Below, in pieces: positions 34,643 through 44,080 of a stretch of DNA of 47,195 bases. How positions within the stretch are numbered: position 1 is the first letter of the stretch; every line of letters starts with the position of its first letter. Made by a program: the position numbers and the translations under genes. Location of the stretch: positions 1-47,195 of the forward strand of contig JADFLR010000031.1 in the NCBI GenBank assembly GCA_022564295.1, read 5' to 3'. The notes beneath the pieces are model-generated. The model made no database searches, was not told the DNA's origin, and saw nothing but the letters and a program-made list of their open reading frames with translations. This DNA comes from Bacteroidota bacterium (GTDB taxonomy: Bacteria > Bacteroidota > Ignavibacteria > Ignavibacteriales > Ignavibacteriaceae).

Positions 34643-35737
34643 TTAATCTGACTTTAGAGCGGACATTAAATAATTATCAAGATTTGTTGCATAGTTTTCG
34701 TGTATAAATTTATTCAACACTTTCTCGTGCGCATTCATTGCAAGTTTTTCAGCTAATAGTTTATCGCCGGTTAATTTAATTATTCCATTTAATAATTCAT
34801 GGGGTTTTCCCAGTTCAAACAGAATCCCATTCTCTCCGTTAATAATAAACTCATTTGTTCCGGGTATGTTTGAAGCTATTATCGGCAGCTTTGCTGCGGC
34901 AGCTTCCAGCAAAGCCAAAGAGAAGCCCTCCGAACGCGAAGGCAGTAAAAAAATATCCATTGCTTTATAATATTCCCAAATGTTATCAACGTAACCGGGC
35001 ATAATTATCTTATTTCTGGGAATGTTAAATTCCTTTGCATAATCCAAAACGTTTTGTTTATCAGATTCCGGAATTCCCACAAGAAGTAATACAAACCTAT
35101 CATTTAATTTTGAAAAAGAATTAAACAAAATATCAAATCCTTTTCGTTCCTTATGAAACCAGGTTGATAATCCAAGAACAATTTTACCACTTAACTTAAA
35201 ATTCTTTCTTACCAGTTGACCGCTAATTTCATTGATGTTATTGGGAATTGAAATCCCATTGTATATAACTCTCACATTATTTTTATTAATACCTGATGAA
35301 ATGAGACTGTTCGCGACCCCTTTACTGCAAGCTATTAGATAATCGAAATAACTGTTATACAGTAATGGACCAATAATCGGAGTACTTTTTGAAATATTAT
35401 GTCTGTATCCAATATTTAAAAATTGCTTGCGATATTTTCGCTTTAGTTTCATTCCAACTTTTCTATCAAGAGAGTGATGCGAAATTATAACATTCGGTTT
35501 TATCCCCAGATAATATTGGTCTGTTTCATTAAAAATAGTTTTAAATTTTTTAGTTGTATCAATTGCAAAAAGCTTCACTCCTCTTTCTTTTGCTCTCTGC
35601 TCTGTTAATGAATTCTTAGATACAATCAAAGTTACATCATAATTTCTTTTTGAAAGAAGATCTGAACTTAGTATCGCTATTTTTGCACTTCCAGCATATC
35701 CATCACCAAAACTTAATTGAAGTAATCTGATTGCCAT
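34643..35737 (-). CDS. Glycosyltransferase family 4
   Basis: A 364-residue GT-B enzyme. The acceptor side begins QLSFGDGYAGSAKIAILSSDL; the donor side has VLGLSTWFHKERKGFDIL, and the E-x7-E signature EGFSLALLEAAAAKLPIIASNIPGT. GT4 enzymes are retaining transferases in lipopolysaccharide, capsule or lipid glycosylation; donor and acceptor are unknown. It is on the minus strand between two GT9 genes and diverges from the second one, sharing a 108-base AT-rich promoter region. Confidence 0.85.
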   Translation of the reverse strand: MAIRLLQLSFGDGYAGSAKIAILSSDLLSKRNYDVTLIVSKNSLTEQRAKERGVKLFAIDTTKKFKTIFNETDQYYLGIKPNVIISHHSLDRKVGMKLKRKYRKQFLNIGYRHNISKSTPIIGPLLYNSYFDYLIACSKGVANSLISSGINKNNVRVIYNGISIPNNINEISGQLVRKNFKLSGKIVLGLSTWFHKERKGFDILFNSFSKLNDRFVLLLVGIPESDKQNVLDYAKEFNIPRNKIIMPGYVDNIWEYYKAMDIFLLPSRSEGFSLALLEAAAAKLPIIASNIPGTNEFIINGENGILFELGKPHELLNGIIKLTGDKLLAEKLAMNAHEKVLNKFIHENYATNLDNYLMSALKSD

Positions 35738-35845
35738 TTTTCTATTAAGCTATTTTAAAAGAAATTGATTTTTTATATTTATTTTTGATTTGTAAATATA
35801 ATTTAATAAAGACATTTTAAATCTAATTATAATTAAAATTACAAA

Positions 35846-36967
35846 ATGAGTAAAGAAATACCTTCTTGTAAACGGTTCACAGGTTACAAACCATGCTATC
35901 CTGATCATAATTGTTGGAAAGATGGTTGCAAAGATAACATTGCAATCGGAACAAAAATATTGATCATCAATCTTGATGCAATGGGCGATGTTTTAATGAC
36001 AACTGCGCAGCTTCCCGGGTTAAAAAGAAAGTTCCCTGAGTCAACAGTTATTTGGATCACACTGAAAAATGCAGCACGGCTCTTACTTAATAATCCTCTC
36101 ATTGATCACATTTTTGAATACAACACTGAATCAATTTCAATTATAAACAAGATAAAATTTGATTATGTGATGAATGTCGATAAATCACAAAAATCCTGTG
36201 CTTTGTTAAATTCTGTTAATGCAAAAAACAAACTTGGTTTTGGTTTGAACGATGATGGTAAAATTATTCCTGTAAACGAGGGAGCTTATTACAATTATAA
36301 TTTAGGAATGGACGATCATTTTAAATTTAAAGTTAATGAAAGAACAGGACAAGATTATTTAGCAGAAACTTTTGAATTAGAATACAAAAATGATGGATAC
36401 ATTTTCAATTTTACAGAAGAAGAGAAGAAATTTATTTCCAATTATAAAAAGAATGTAGGTATATCAGCAAACGATTTTGTAGTTGGATTTAATACCGGAT
36501 GTTCGCTTTTATATCCTAATAAAAAAATGACAATTGAGCAGCATATATATTTAATTGAAGAACTTATTTATAAAAAGGAATATAAAATAGCACTCTTTGG
36601 CGGACCTGAAGATAAGGAAAGAAACGAGGAAATTTATTCTAATTTTAAAGGAAAAATAATTAAAACTCCGACAAATGACGGTGTTCGTAAGGGAGCATGT
36701 TATGAAGATATTGCTGATGTTGTTATTACAGGTGATTCATTTGGAATGCATCTGGCAATAGCACTTAAAAAATATTTAATTGTTTGGTTTGGCGTAAGCT
36801 GCTGGAACGAGATTGATTTATACGGAAGTGGAATAAAATTATACCAGGAAAATTTGGAATGTTCCCCTTGCTGGAAAAAGAAATGCCCGTATAATCTTGA
36901 ATGCATAAAAATGATTGATCTTGATCGTATTTTAAATGAAGTCGATCTGTATTTCAAAAAATCATGA
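35846..36967 (+). CDS. Glycosyltransferase family 9 with extra N-terminal Cys cluster
   Basis: A 373-residue GT9 paralogue. Residues 1-35 form an added Cys-rich segment (C8, C17, C23, C28 in CKRFTGYKPCYPDHNCW and KDGC). The GT9 body starts LIINLDAMGDVLMTTAQLP, and the donor region is TGDSFGMHLAIALKKYLIVWFG. A second Cys cluster (CSPCWKKKCPYNLEC) lies near the end. The two clusters could bind metal or form disulfides if exported, but no signal peptide is present. It is followed by a homocysteine methyltransferase-like gene after nine bases. Confidence 0.8.
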   Translation: MSKEIPSCKRFTGYKPCYPDHNCWKDGCKDNIAIGTKILIINLDAMGDVLMTTAQLPGLKRKFPESTVIWITLKNAARLLLNNPLIDHIFEYNTESISIINKIKFDYVMNVDKSQKSCALLNSVNAKNKLGFGLNDDGKIIPVNEGAYYNYNLGMDDHFKFKVNERTGQDYLAETFELEYKNDGYIFNFTEEEKKFISNYKKNVGISANDFVVGFNTGCSLLYPNKKMTIEQHIYLIEELIYKKEYKIALFGGPEDKERNEEIYSNFKGKIIKTPTNDGVRKGACYEDIADVVITGDSFGMHLAIALKKYLIVWFGVSCWNEIDLYGSGIKLYQENLECSPCWKKKCPYNLECIKMIDLDRILNEVDLYFKKS

Positions 36968-36976
36968 TTTACGTTT

Positions 36977-37855
36977 ATGAACAATTTTAATGTGAACATA
37001 TTTTCAGAAGCAAGAAAAGCCGGAAGACCACTAATTCTTGATGGAGCCATGGGAAGTTTGCTTCAGCAAAAGGGATTTGAAAGTTGTGGAGCATCCTGGA
37101 TGACTGAGGTAAATGAAAAAAAACCTGAAATAATTGTTAAAATTCACAAAGAATACATCGATGCTGGAGCAGATATAATAACAACAAACACATTCAGAAC
37201 GAATCCCAACGCATTTGATGAAACAGAAGCAGTAAATATTTCTGAATATGTAAAAAATGCTGTAAAATTAACAAAGGAGTCAGCTGGAAATTCATTCATT
37301 ATTATTGCTGGTTCGAATCCACCTGCTGAAGATTGTTATCAATCTGAGAGATTAATAACCAATAAAATACTTGAACTAAATCATCATAACCATATTGATT
37401 CACTGATGAATAATGGAGTTGGTTTCATTCTAAATGAAACACTTAGTCATTTAGATGAAATTATAATAGTTTGTAATTATTGTTCATCAAAAAACATCCC
37501 CTATATTATTAGTTTATATTTAAATGGTGACTTACGTCTTTTATCTGGTGAAACTTTGGAAGATACACTTAATCTAATCAAGGAGTATAATCCTTTAGCA
37601 GTTGGGTTAAATTGCATATCACCGGAGCACTTCGGAAAAGCATTCGAAAATATGGATATAAATTACAACTGGGGATTTTATTTAAATTGTGGTTTTGATG
37701 AATATAATGTTAATGATATTAAATGCAGAGTTTCACCCAAAACGTATGGAGAAATTGTAAAGAAATACCTTAAATACCAGCCATCATTTATAGGTGCATG
37801 TTGTGGTTCTACACCTGAACATATTAAAAAAATAAAAAAAGTACTAGATGAGTAA
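36977..37855 (+). CDS. Homocysteine S-methyltransferase family protein
   Basis: A 292-residue TIM-barrel enzyme. The N-terminus LILDGAMGSLLQQKG, then TNTFRTNPNAF, and the zinc Cys residues in GLNCISPEHF and GACCGSTPEHI fit the family (MmuM and the Hcy-binding half of MetH). It would move a methyl group from S-methylmethionine or another donor to homocysteine. Its last codons overlap the ispE start (ATGAGTAA), indicating translational coupling with a gene of unrelated pathway. The true methyl donor cannot be read. Confidence 0.85.
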   Translation: MNNFNVNIFSEARKAGRPLILDGAMGSLLQQKGFESCGASWMTEVNEKKPEIIVKIHKEYIDAGADIITTNTFRTNPNAFDETEAVNISEYVKNAVKLTKESAGNSFIIIAGSNPPAEDCYQSERLITNKILELNHHNHIDSLMNNGVGFILNETLSHLDEIIIVCNYCSSKNIPYIISLYLNGDLRLLSGETLEDTLNLIKEYNPLAVGLNCISPEHFGKAFENMDINYNWGFYLNCGFDEYNVNDIKCRVSPKTYGEIVKKYLKYQPSFIGACCGSTPEHIKKIKKVLDE

Positions 37856-38702
37856 AATAACATTAAAATCACCAGCAAAAATTAATATCGGTTTAAACAT
37901 CATACGAAAACGTAACGATGGTTACCACGATTTGGAAACTATTTTCTACCCTCTTCTTCTTAATGATATCCTAACATTTGAAAAAGCAGATGAAACAAAT
38001 CTTAAATCAAATTCTAATGAAATTAATTCACTTCAGACAAACCTTATTTCCACAGCTATAGAATTCCTCGAAACTATTGTTGATAGAAAACTGAATGTTA
38101 AAATTTATCTTGAGAAAAATATTCCTATAGGTGCAGGACTCGGAGGTGGAAGTTCGAATGCTGCTGTAACATTAAAAGCTCTTAATCAACTTTTCGAATT
38201 AAATTTAACTTACGATAAGTTATCAGAAATAGCATTAAAACTTGGTTCCGATGTTCCGTTTTTTTTAGAACCATTTCCTTGCTTTGCTTCATCAAGAGGA
38301 GAAATAAGAAAAAATATTCAACTTTCATTAAGTCAGCCGATATTAATAATTAATCCCGGAATTCACATTTCAACAAAATGGGCATTTCAGAATTTAGAAT
38401 TAACATCTCATAAAAAAAGTTTAATAGAATTATGTGAGCACAGTTCCATTACGATTGATGACATTAAAGATTATGCTACAAACGATTTTGAAAATATCGT
38501 ATTCGAAAAATATCCTGAAATTAAATCGATCAAAGATAAACTTGATGCTTCAGTAGCTGATTTTGTTTCAATGACCGGAACGGGATCTACCGTTTATGGT
38601 GTGTTTTCAAATCTGCAGAAAGCACGATGGGTAAAGGAAGATTTTGATAGAAGCTATTTTACTTATATAAATTTTCCCGTAAATCAGGGTTCGATTACTT
38701 AA
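37848..38702 (+). CDS. ispE: 4-diphosphocytidyl-2-C-methyl-D-erythritol kinase
   Basis: A 284-residue GHMP kinase. It has the family start SPAKINIGLNI, the ATP loop PIGAGLGGGSSNAA (about 92-105), GSDVPFF, and the C-terminal GTGSTVYG. It phosphorylates the 2-hydroxyl of CDP-methylerythritol in the MEP isoprenoid pathway. The start overlaps the previous stop by eight bases. The 3' end overlaps the convergent LD-carboxypeptidase gene by eight bases. Confidence 0.95.
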   Translation: MSKITLKSPAKINIGLNIIRKRNDGYHDLETIFYPLLLNDILTFEKADETNLKSNSNEINSLQTNLISTAIEFLETIVDRKLNVKIYLEKNIPIGAGLGGGSSNAAVTLKALNQLFELNLTYDKLSEIALKLGSDVPFFLEPFPCFASSRGEIRKNIQLSLSQPILIINPGIHISTKWAFQNLELTSHKKSLIELCEHSSITIDDIKDYATNDFENIVFEKYPEIKSIKDKLDASVADFVSMTGTGSTVYGVFSNLQKARWVKEDFDRSYFTYINFPVNQGSIT

Positions 38703-39636
38703 CGGCACTCTCTAAATATTCTACAAATCCTTTTGATGCATTCATTTTTATATTTATACCAAAAGGAACTGTGACCTTATCTTTTATATGTCCGTGCGGA
38801 AAAGTGTATAAGACAGGAATCTTTAAATCCTTCATATAATCTTCCATTACTTCGCCCAAAGTAAGGGTTCTCTTAGAAGTATCATGCTCAATACAATCAA
38901 CAAACCGACCGAGAATGATTCCTTTGATTTGCTTAAACAATTTTAATAATCTCAACTGATTAAGTAATCTATCAACTTTGTACGGAAGCTCATCAACTTC
39001 TTCAAACATCAAAATCCTACCCTTCAATTCAGGAAAATATTCTGTACCAGTTAATGCTGCGAAAACCGATAAATTACCTCCGATAATTCTTCCCGAAGCA
39101 CTACCTTTGGTAATCGCTACTAATTTGTCATTATCAGGATATTTTAATCTTCCAATTTTTTTATTAGATGAGACTATTCTCCAAAAAAAATCTTCGGTGT
39201 AAGAAGTAACTCCGTTACCAAAATCTGTTGCAATCATCGGACCTGCAAATGTAACAAGCCCTGTTTTTTGCAGGATTGCCATTTGTAATGCTGTGATTTC
39301 ACTATAACCTACCAAAATCTTCGGATTACTTCGAATCAGTTTAAAATTTATTTTATCAAGAATTCGCGAAGCACCGTAACCGCCTCTTAAACAAATGATC
39401 GCTTTTACATCCTTATTTTTAAACATTGAGTTTAAGTCGTCTGCTCTTTCCTGATCGGTTCCGGCAAGGTAGCCATTAATTTTACTAACATTTTTACCGA
39501 GCTCAACTCTATATCCATTCTTCTCGATATATCGAATACCATTTTCCAATTTTGTTGGATCAACAGGTGCTGATGCGGGAGCAATTATTCCAACGACATC
39601 ACCAGTTTTAAGTTTTGCAGGTTTAATTATTCTCAT
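38695..39636 (-). CDS. LD-carboxypeptidase, peptidase S66 family
   Basis: A 313-residue cytosolic enzyme. The S66 catalytic triad is visible as S112 (VGYSEITAL), E212 or E213 (LMFEEVDE) and H283 (PHGHIKDKVTVPFG). N-terminal GDVVGIIAPASAP and ICLRGGYGASRIL are family hallmarks. LdcA members trim the terminal D-Ala from recycled muropeptide tetrapeptides; MccF members cleave microcin C-like toxins. The housekeeping-like setting favours LdcA. No signal peptide. Confidence 0.9.
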   Translation of the reverse strand: MRIIKPAKLKTGDVVGIIAPASAPVDPTKLENGIRYIEKNGYRVELGKNVSKINGYLAGTDQERADDLNSMFKNKDVKAIICLRGGYGASRILDKINFKLIRSNPKILVGYSEITALQMAILQKTGLVTFAGPMIATDFGNGVTSYTEDFFWRIVSSNKKIGRLKYPDNDKLVAITKGSASGRIIGGNLSVFAALTGTEYFPELKGRILMFEEVDELPYKVDRLLNQLRLLKLFKQIKGIILGRFVDCIEHDTSKRTLTLGEVMEDYMKDLKIPVLYTFPHGHIKDKVTVPFGINIKMNASKGFVEYLESAVK

Positions 39637-39950
39637 TTTTTTTATTAGATTTTATTCATACTAAAGATTAATTTTCGCTAACAAATAGTAGGAAATGTTT
39701 AATTTCCCTGATAATGACGGAAGTGTTTGAACGAAAACATTCGAATTTAATTAATCATAAACACTTTGACAAATGTACGAAATACTATTAAATCGGAATA
39801 AATGTGATTTGAATCATGAATTGTTCAAAAACACACTGAATGTTAACTCTCACGATAGTTTTAATGATGTTAGTTTGAACAAATTTTTATAAATTTAAAT
39901 TATCTTTTTTATATTACATTAAATTAATCATTGTAAATTTTATTCTATTT
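39637..39950. other. Divergent promoter region of the nonulosonate cluster
   Basis: 314 AT-rich bases between the LD-carboxypeptidase gene and the first gene of the glycan cluster. No gene or clear hairpin is visible. Promoters for both directions are expected but I cannot place them. Confidence 0.45.
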
Positions 39951-41018
39951 ATGGCAAAACAAAAAATCTTATATATTTGTGGTTCTTTAAATCAAACCAC
40001 ACAAATGCATCAAATCTCCAAAGAGTTGCCGGAGTACGATGCCTATTTTGCTCCTTACTATCCTGATGGTTATGGCTATATTGTGTTTGTTACAAACGCC
40101 GGTTTACTTGATATGACAATTTTAGGAGGTCAGGCAAAACAGAGAACTTTAAATTATTTAAGTAAAAATAATCTCAATATCGATGCGAATGGTTCTCAGC
40201 ACGATTACCATCTTATCTATACTTGCAGCGATTTATTAATTCAAAAAAATATTAGAGATAAAAAGATAATTCTTGTCCAGGAAGGAATGACCGATCCGGA
40301 AAACTTTGTTTACTATCTTGTTAAAAATTTTAAACTTCCAAGGTGGATTGCAAGTACATCGGTTACGGGGCTTTCTTATGCTTATGATAAATTTTGTGTT
40401 GCTTCCGAAGGTTATAAAGAATTATTTATTAATAAAGGTGTGAACCCGGATAAACTTGAAATAACAGGAATCCCAAACTTCGATAATTGCAAAGAGTTTC
40501 TTGATAATGATTTTACATATCATAATTTTGTTTTAGTTGCAACATCCGATATGAGAGAAACCTATAAATATGAAAACAGAAAAAAGTTCATTAAAAAAGC
40601 ATATGAAATAGCAGATGGACGTCAGCTTATATTTAAACTTCATCCTAATGAAGACTACAAAAGGTCAGCTGCTGAAATCGAAAAATATGCACCGGGTTCG
40701 ATTGTTTTGCAGAAAGAAAAAATTGAACCGATGATAGCAAATTGCGATGTGTTAATCACAAGATATTCAACTGTTGTTTATGTAGGGCTTGTTCTTGGGA
40801 AAGAAGTGCATTCAGATTTTGATATAAATGTATTAAAACGCTTATTGCCGATTCAAAACGGCGGAAGGTCTGCTCTCAATATAGCGCATATCGGTCGTCG
40901 TTTATTAGCAGAAACGGAGAAGGAAAAAGTTTATTCATTTTATAACAAACCTTATAAAAATGTTACTTTAAAAGAACGTTTTAAGATTAGAAAAAAATTA
41001 GTAAAAGTAAAACATTAA
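39951..41018 (+). CDS. GT-B fold glycan transferase, CDP-glycerophosphotransferase/capsule-like
   Basis: A 355-residue protein. C-terminal motifs LIFKLHPNEDYKRS and MIANCDVLITRYSTVVYVGLVLGKEVHS match the donor domain of CDP-glycerol glycerophosphotransferase, UDP-GlcNAc 2-epimerase-fold and capsular polysaccharide transferases. The N-terminal half (ILYICGSLNQTTQMHQI) is the acceptor domain. No signal peptide; it has a basic C-terminal tail. It is the first gene of the compact cluster ending with the NeuB-like synthase, so it may transfer the nonulosonate sugar. The substrate is unknown. Confidence 0.7.
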   Translation: MAKQKILYICGSLNQTTQMHQISKELPEYDAYFAPYYPDGYGYIVFVTNAGLLDMTILGGQAKQRTLNYLSKNNLNIDANGSQHDYHLIYTCSDLLIQKNIRDKKIILVQEGMTDPENFVYYLVKNFKLPRWIASTSVTGLSYAYDKFCVASEGYKELFINKGVNPDKLEITGIPNFDNCKEFLDNDFTYHNFVLVATSDMRETYKYENRKKFIKKAYEIADGRQLIFKLHPNEDYKRSAAEIEKYAPGSIVLQKEKIEPMIANCDVLITRYSTVVYVGLVLGKEVHSDFDINVLKRLLPIQNGGRSALNIAHIGRRLLAETEKEKVYSFYNKPYKNVTLKERFKIRKKLVKVKH

Positions 41019-41070
41019 GATTTTAATAAGCATACCGATATTTCTAATTCTGTATTGAGGACACAGATTT

Positions 41071-41880
41071 TTGAACAAACCAATCAAAATCGTCACAATT
41101 ATTCAAGCACGTATGGGTTCATCCCGTTTACAAAGCAAAGTTTTGATGCCCTTGGCAGGTAAACCTTTATTGTTAAGAATGTATGAAAGAGTTGATGCCG
41201 CCATTTACACAGATACAATAATAATTGCAACTACTGAAGAAGAAAATGATGATCCGGTTATAAGTTTGTGCAAAGATAATGGTATAAAATTTTATCGCGG
41301 AAATTCAACCGATTTGCTCGATAGACATTATAAAGCAGCTTTACCATTTAATCCTTATGCAGTTGTAAAAATCCCATCCGATTGCCCCCTTATCGATCCG
41401 GGTATAATTGATAAAGTTTTAAAGTATTATATTGATAACAAAAAATTATTTGATTTTGTAAGTAATTTACATCCTGCAAGCTATCCGGATGGAAATGATG
41501 TTGAAATATTTTCTGCGGGTGCGCTTAAAGATGCATGGCTAAATGCGAAAAAAGAACTTGAGCGTGAACACACAACACCATACTTTTGGGAAAACCAGGA
41601 TAAATTTAATGTGGGTAATGTACAGTGGGAAAGCGGAAAAGATTATTCAATGAGCCACAGATTTACAATAGATTACATGCAAGATTATGAGTTCATCAAA
41701 AGAATTTATGAAGAATTATATACTGAAGATAAGATTTTTTCTTTGCAAGATATATTAATTTTGCTGGATGAAAAACCTGAAATTAAAAATATAAATGAAA
41801 AATACGCCGGTGTAAACTGGTATCGTAATCATCTTGATGAATTAAAAACTATAACAAAAAAAAATACCAGAAATACATAA
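41071..41880 (+). CDS. spsF: SpsF-type cytidylyltransferase
   Basis: A 269-residue nucleotidyltransferase with TTG start at 41071 (TGAGGA upstream). The CTP-binding P loop is IIQARMGSSRLQSKVLMPLAGKPL, followed by VKIPSDCPLIDPGIIDKVL and the metal-binding DGNDVEIF. This family activates nonulosonates or similar acids to CMP sugars (as in the Bacillus subtilis sps and related clusters). It sits between the GT-B gene and the aminotransferase on the same strand, which supports that role. Confidence 0.85.
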   Translation: MNKPIKIVTIIQARMGSSRLQSKVLMPLAGKPLLLRMYERVDAAIYTDTIIIATTEEENDDPVISLCKDNGIKFYRGNSTDLLDRHYKAALPFNPYAVVKIPSDCPLIDPGIIDKVLKYYIDNKKLFDFVSNLHPASYPDGNDVEIFSAGALKDAWLNAKKELEREHTTPYFWENQDKFNVGNVQWESGKDYSMSHRFTIDYMQDYEFIKRIYEELYTEDKIFSLQDILILLDEKPEIKNINEKYAGVNWYRNHLDELKTITKKNTRNT

Positions 41881-41915
41881 TTGTTAATACTGTAAAATGA
41901 TAGGACTTATAAAAT

Positions 41916-43256
41916 ATGCCAAATAAAGTAGCTTTTAATAATAATTATCCGGCAATTGATAAATCGGATGAATTATATAAAATTGCTTTAGATCTCATTC
42001 CTGCCACCACACAAACATTGGCAAAAGGACCCCAGCAAAATGTAAAAGGAATCGCACCAAAATATCTTGAAAAAGGAAATGGTTCGCATGTGTGGGATGT
42101 TGATGGGAATGAATACATCGATTTTAACATGGGCATCGGTCCCCTTTCGCTTGGCTATGCTTATCCCAAGGTTGATAATGCAATAAAAAGACAACTTGAA
42201 AACGGAATAACTTTTTCTTTGATGCATCCGCTGGAAGTTGAAGTTGCTAAATTGATACATGAAGTTATACCAAATGCAGAATCGGTGAGATACAGTAAAA
42301 CCGGAGCTGATGTTACTACGGCAGCAATACGTGTGGCAAGGGCTTACACAGGAAGAGAAAAAATTCTATGCTGCGGTTATCATGGATGGCACGATTGGTA
42401 TATTTCAGTAACCGATAAGAATAATGGAATACCAAAAGCAATAAACGATCTTACATTTACAATAAATTACAACGACATTCAATCAGTAAAAGATTCAATC
42501 GATTCTGATATTGCTGCAATAATTTTAGAGCCATTTGTCTTCGAACCGCCAAAAGATAACTTTTTACATGAGTTAAGAAAACTGTGTGATGATAACGGCA
42601 TCCTATTAATTTTTGATGAAATGTGGACAGGATTTAGAATTGCTCTTGGTGGTGCACAGGAATATTTTGAAGTGAAAGCCGATATGGCAACATTTTCAAA
42701 AGCAGTTGCTAACGGAATGCCTTTATCAATTTTAACAGGACGTAAAGAAGTGATGAAGGTACTTGATAACGATGTTTTTTTCTACACAACTTTTGGTGGC
42801 GAAGCACTATCACTTGCGGCAGCAAAAGCAACAATAGAAGAACTACGTGATAAAAATGTTCCGGCTTATCTTGCAGCGCAAGGGAAAAAATTAAAAGATG
42901 GTTACAATCAAATTGCAAATGACCTTGGGATGGATTTTACAAAATGTATTGGCTACGAATGCAGATCTTTAATAACATTTGATGCTGAAGCCGGGAACCC
43001 TCTTGAAATAAAAGCTCTTGTACAGCAGGAAATGATAAAGCGTGGAATACTTTGGGGTGGATTTCATAATATGAGTTTTTCACACACTGATGCAGATATT
43101 GAATATACATTAAAGGTTTACCGCGAAGTGCTGCCAATCCTTAAAAAAGCTGTCGATGAAAATAGTGTGATGAAATATTTAAATGGTGAACCGGTTGCAC
43201 CTGTTTTTAGAAAAGTGAGTAACTTTCATACTAAACCAAAACAAAAATTTGATTAG
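41916..43256 (+). CDS. Class III aminotransferase, glutamate-1-semialdehyde aminomutase-like
   Basis: A 446-residue PLP enzyme. It has DVDGNEYIDFNMGIGPLSLGYA, RYSKTGADVTTAAIRVARAYTGR, IIFDEMWTGFRI-type (LLIFDEMWTGFRIALGG) and the PLP Lys K262 in TFSKAVANGMPLS. The closest resemblance is to HemL-like aminomutases, but the cluster setting makes a sugar aminotransferase likely: it probably places the amino group in a nonulosonate or its precursor. HemL itself would not sit here. The frame is intact. Confidence 0.85.
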   Translation: MPNKVAFNNNYPAIDKSDELYKIALDLIPATTQTLAKGPQQNVKGIAPKYLEKGNGSHVWDVDGNEYIDFNMGIGPLSLGYAYPKVDNAIKRQLENGITFSLMHPLEVEVAKLIHEVIPNAESVRYSKTGADVTTAAIRVARAYTGREKILCCGYHGWHDWYISVTDKNNGIPKAINDLTFTINYNDIQSVKDSIDSDIAAIILEPFVFEPPKDNFLHELRKLCDDNGILLIFDEMWTGFRIALGGAQEYFEVKADMATFSKAVANGMPLSILTGRKEVMKVLDNDVFFYTTFGGEALSLAAAKATIEELRDKNVPAYLAAQGKKLKDGYNQIANDLGMDFTKCIGYECRSLITFDAEAGNPLEIKALVQQEMIKRGILWGGFHNMSFSHTDADIEYTLKVYREVLPILKKAVDENSVMKYLNGEPVAPVFRKVSNFHTKPKQKFD

Positions 43257-43264
43257 ATATTTTC

Positions 43265-44080
43265 ATGGGCTCTTTTCCTCAAATATTTTCGCTTAAAAAC
43301 AAAGTTGCTATTGTAACCGGCGCACTTGGTTTAATCGGAAAGAATCATTGTGAAGCACTTGCAGAAGCAGGAGCCAAAGTTGTTGTTTGCGATTTAGATC
43401 AAACCGAATGCAATAATTTTGCAGGAAACCTTCCACAAAAATCTGTCGGAATTTCATCTGATATTACACACAAAGATTCGGTTATTGAATTAAAAAATAG
43501 AACCTTAAAAGAATTTGGAAGAATAGATGTTCTAGTTAATAATGCAGCGATAAATGATATGTTTGAAAATCCGCAAGCAGCAGCAGAACAATCCAAGTTT
43601 GAAAATTATCCGCTTGAAATGTGGAAAAAATCTTTGGATGTAAATTTAACTGGAATGTTTCTTTGTTCGCAGGTAATTGGAAGCGAAATGGTTAAACAAA
43701 ATAAGGGGATTATAATTAATATTGCATCAACTTATGGAATGGTCGCACCTGATCAATCGCTTTACATCAATCCGGACGGAACACAATCGTTTTATAAATC
43801 TGCTGCTTATCCTGTTACTAAAGGTGCTGTGATCTCATTTACAAAATTTCTCGCTGCATATTGGGGTGAAAAAAATGTTCGTGTTAACACACTAACCCCC
43901 GGCGGAGTTGAAAATAAACAGGATGATTACTTTATTAAAAATTATTCGAACAGGACACCATTAAAAAGAATGGCAAAACCAAATGATTATAGGGGGGCGC
44001 TAATATTTCTTGCAAGCGATGCTTCGGATTATATGACAGGGGCAAACTTAGTTGTTGATGGGGGTTGGACAGCATGGTAA
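43265..44080 (+). CDS. Short-chain dehydrogenase/reductase
   Basis: A 271-residue SDR. It has the NAD(P) loop VTGALGLIGKNH (about 18-29), NNAA, the catalytic Ser in NIASTYG, and Y182-x3-K186 (YPVTKG). SDRs in such clusters oxidise or reduce sugar intermediates (for example PtmA in legionaminic acid synthesis). It is followed by a 7-base overlap with the HAD gene. Substrate unknown. Confidence 0.88.
   Translation: MGSFPQIFSLKNKVAIVTGALGLIGKNHCEALAEAGAKVVVCDLDQTECNNFAGNLPQKSVGISSDITHKDSVIELKNRTLKEFGRIDVLVNNAAINDMFENPQAAAEQSKFENYPLEMWKKSLDVNLTGMFLCSQVIGSEMVKQNKGIIINIASTYGMVAPDQSLYINPDGTQSFYKSAAYPVTKGAVISFTKFLAAYWGEKNVRVNTLTPGGVENKQDDYFIKNYSNRTPLKRMAKPNDYRGALIFLASDASDYMTGANLVVDGGWTAW

Noticed and set aside
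37308-37325. tRNA T-loop-like word GGTTCGAATCC
   Set aside because: It lies inside the homocysteine methyltransferase frame (residues AGSNPPA) and has no matching acceptor or anticodon arms.
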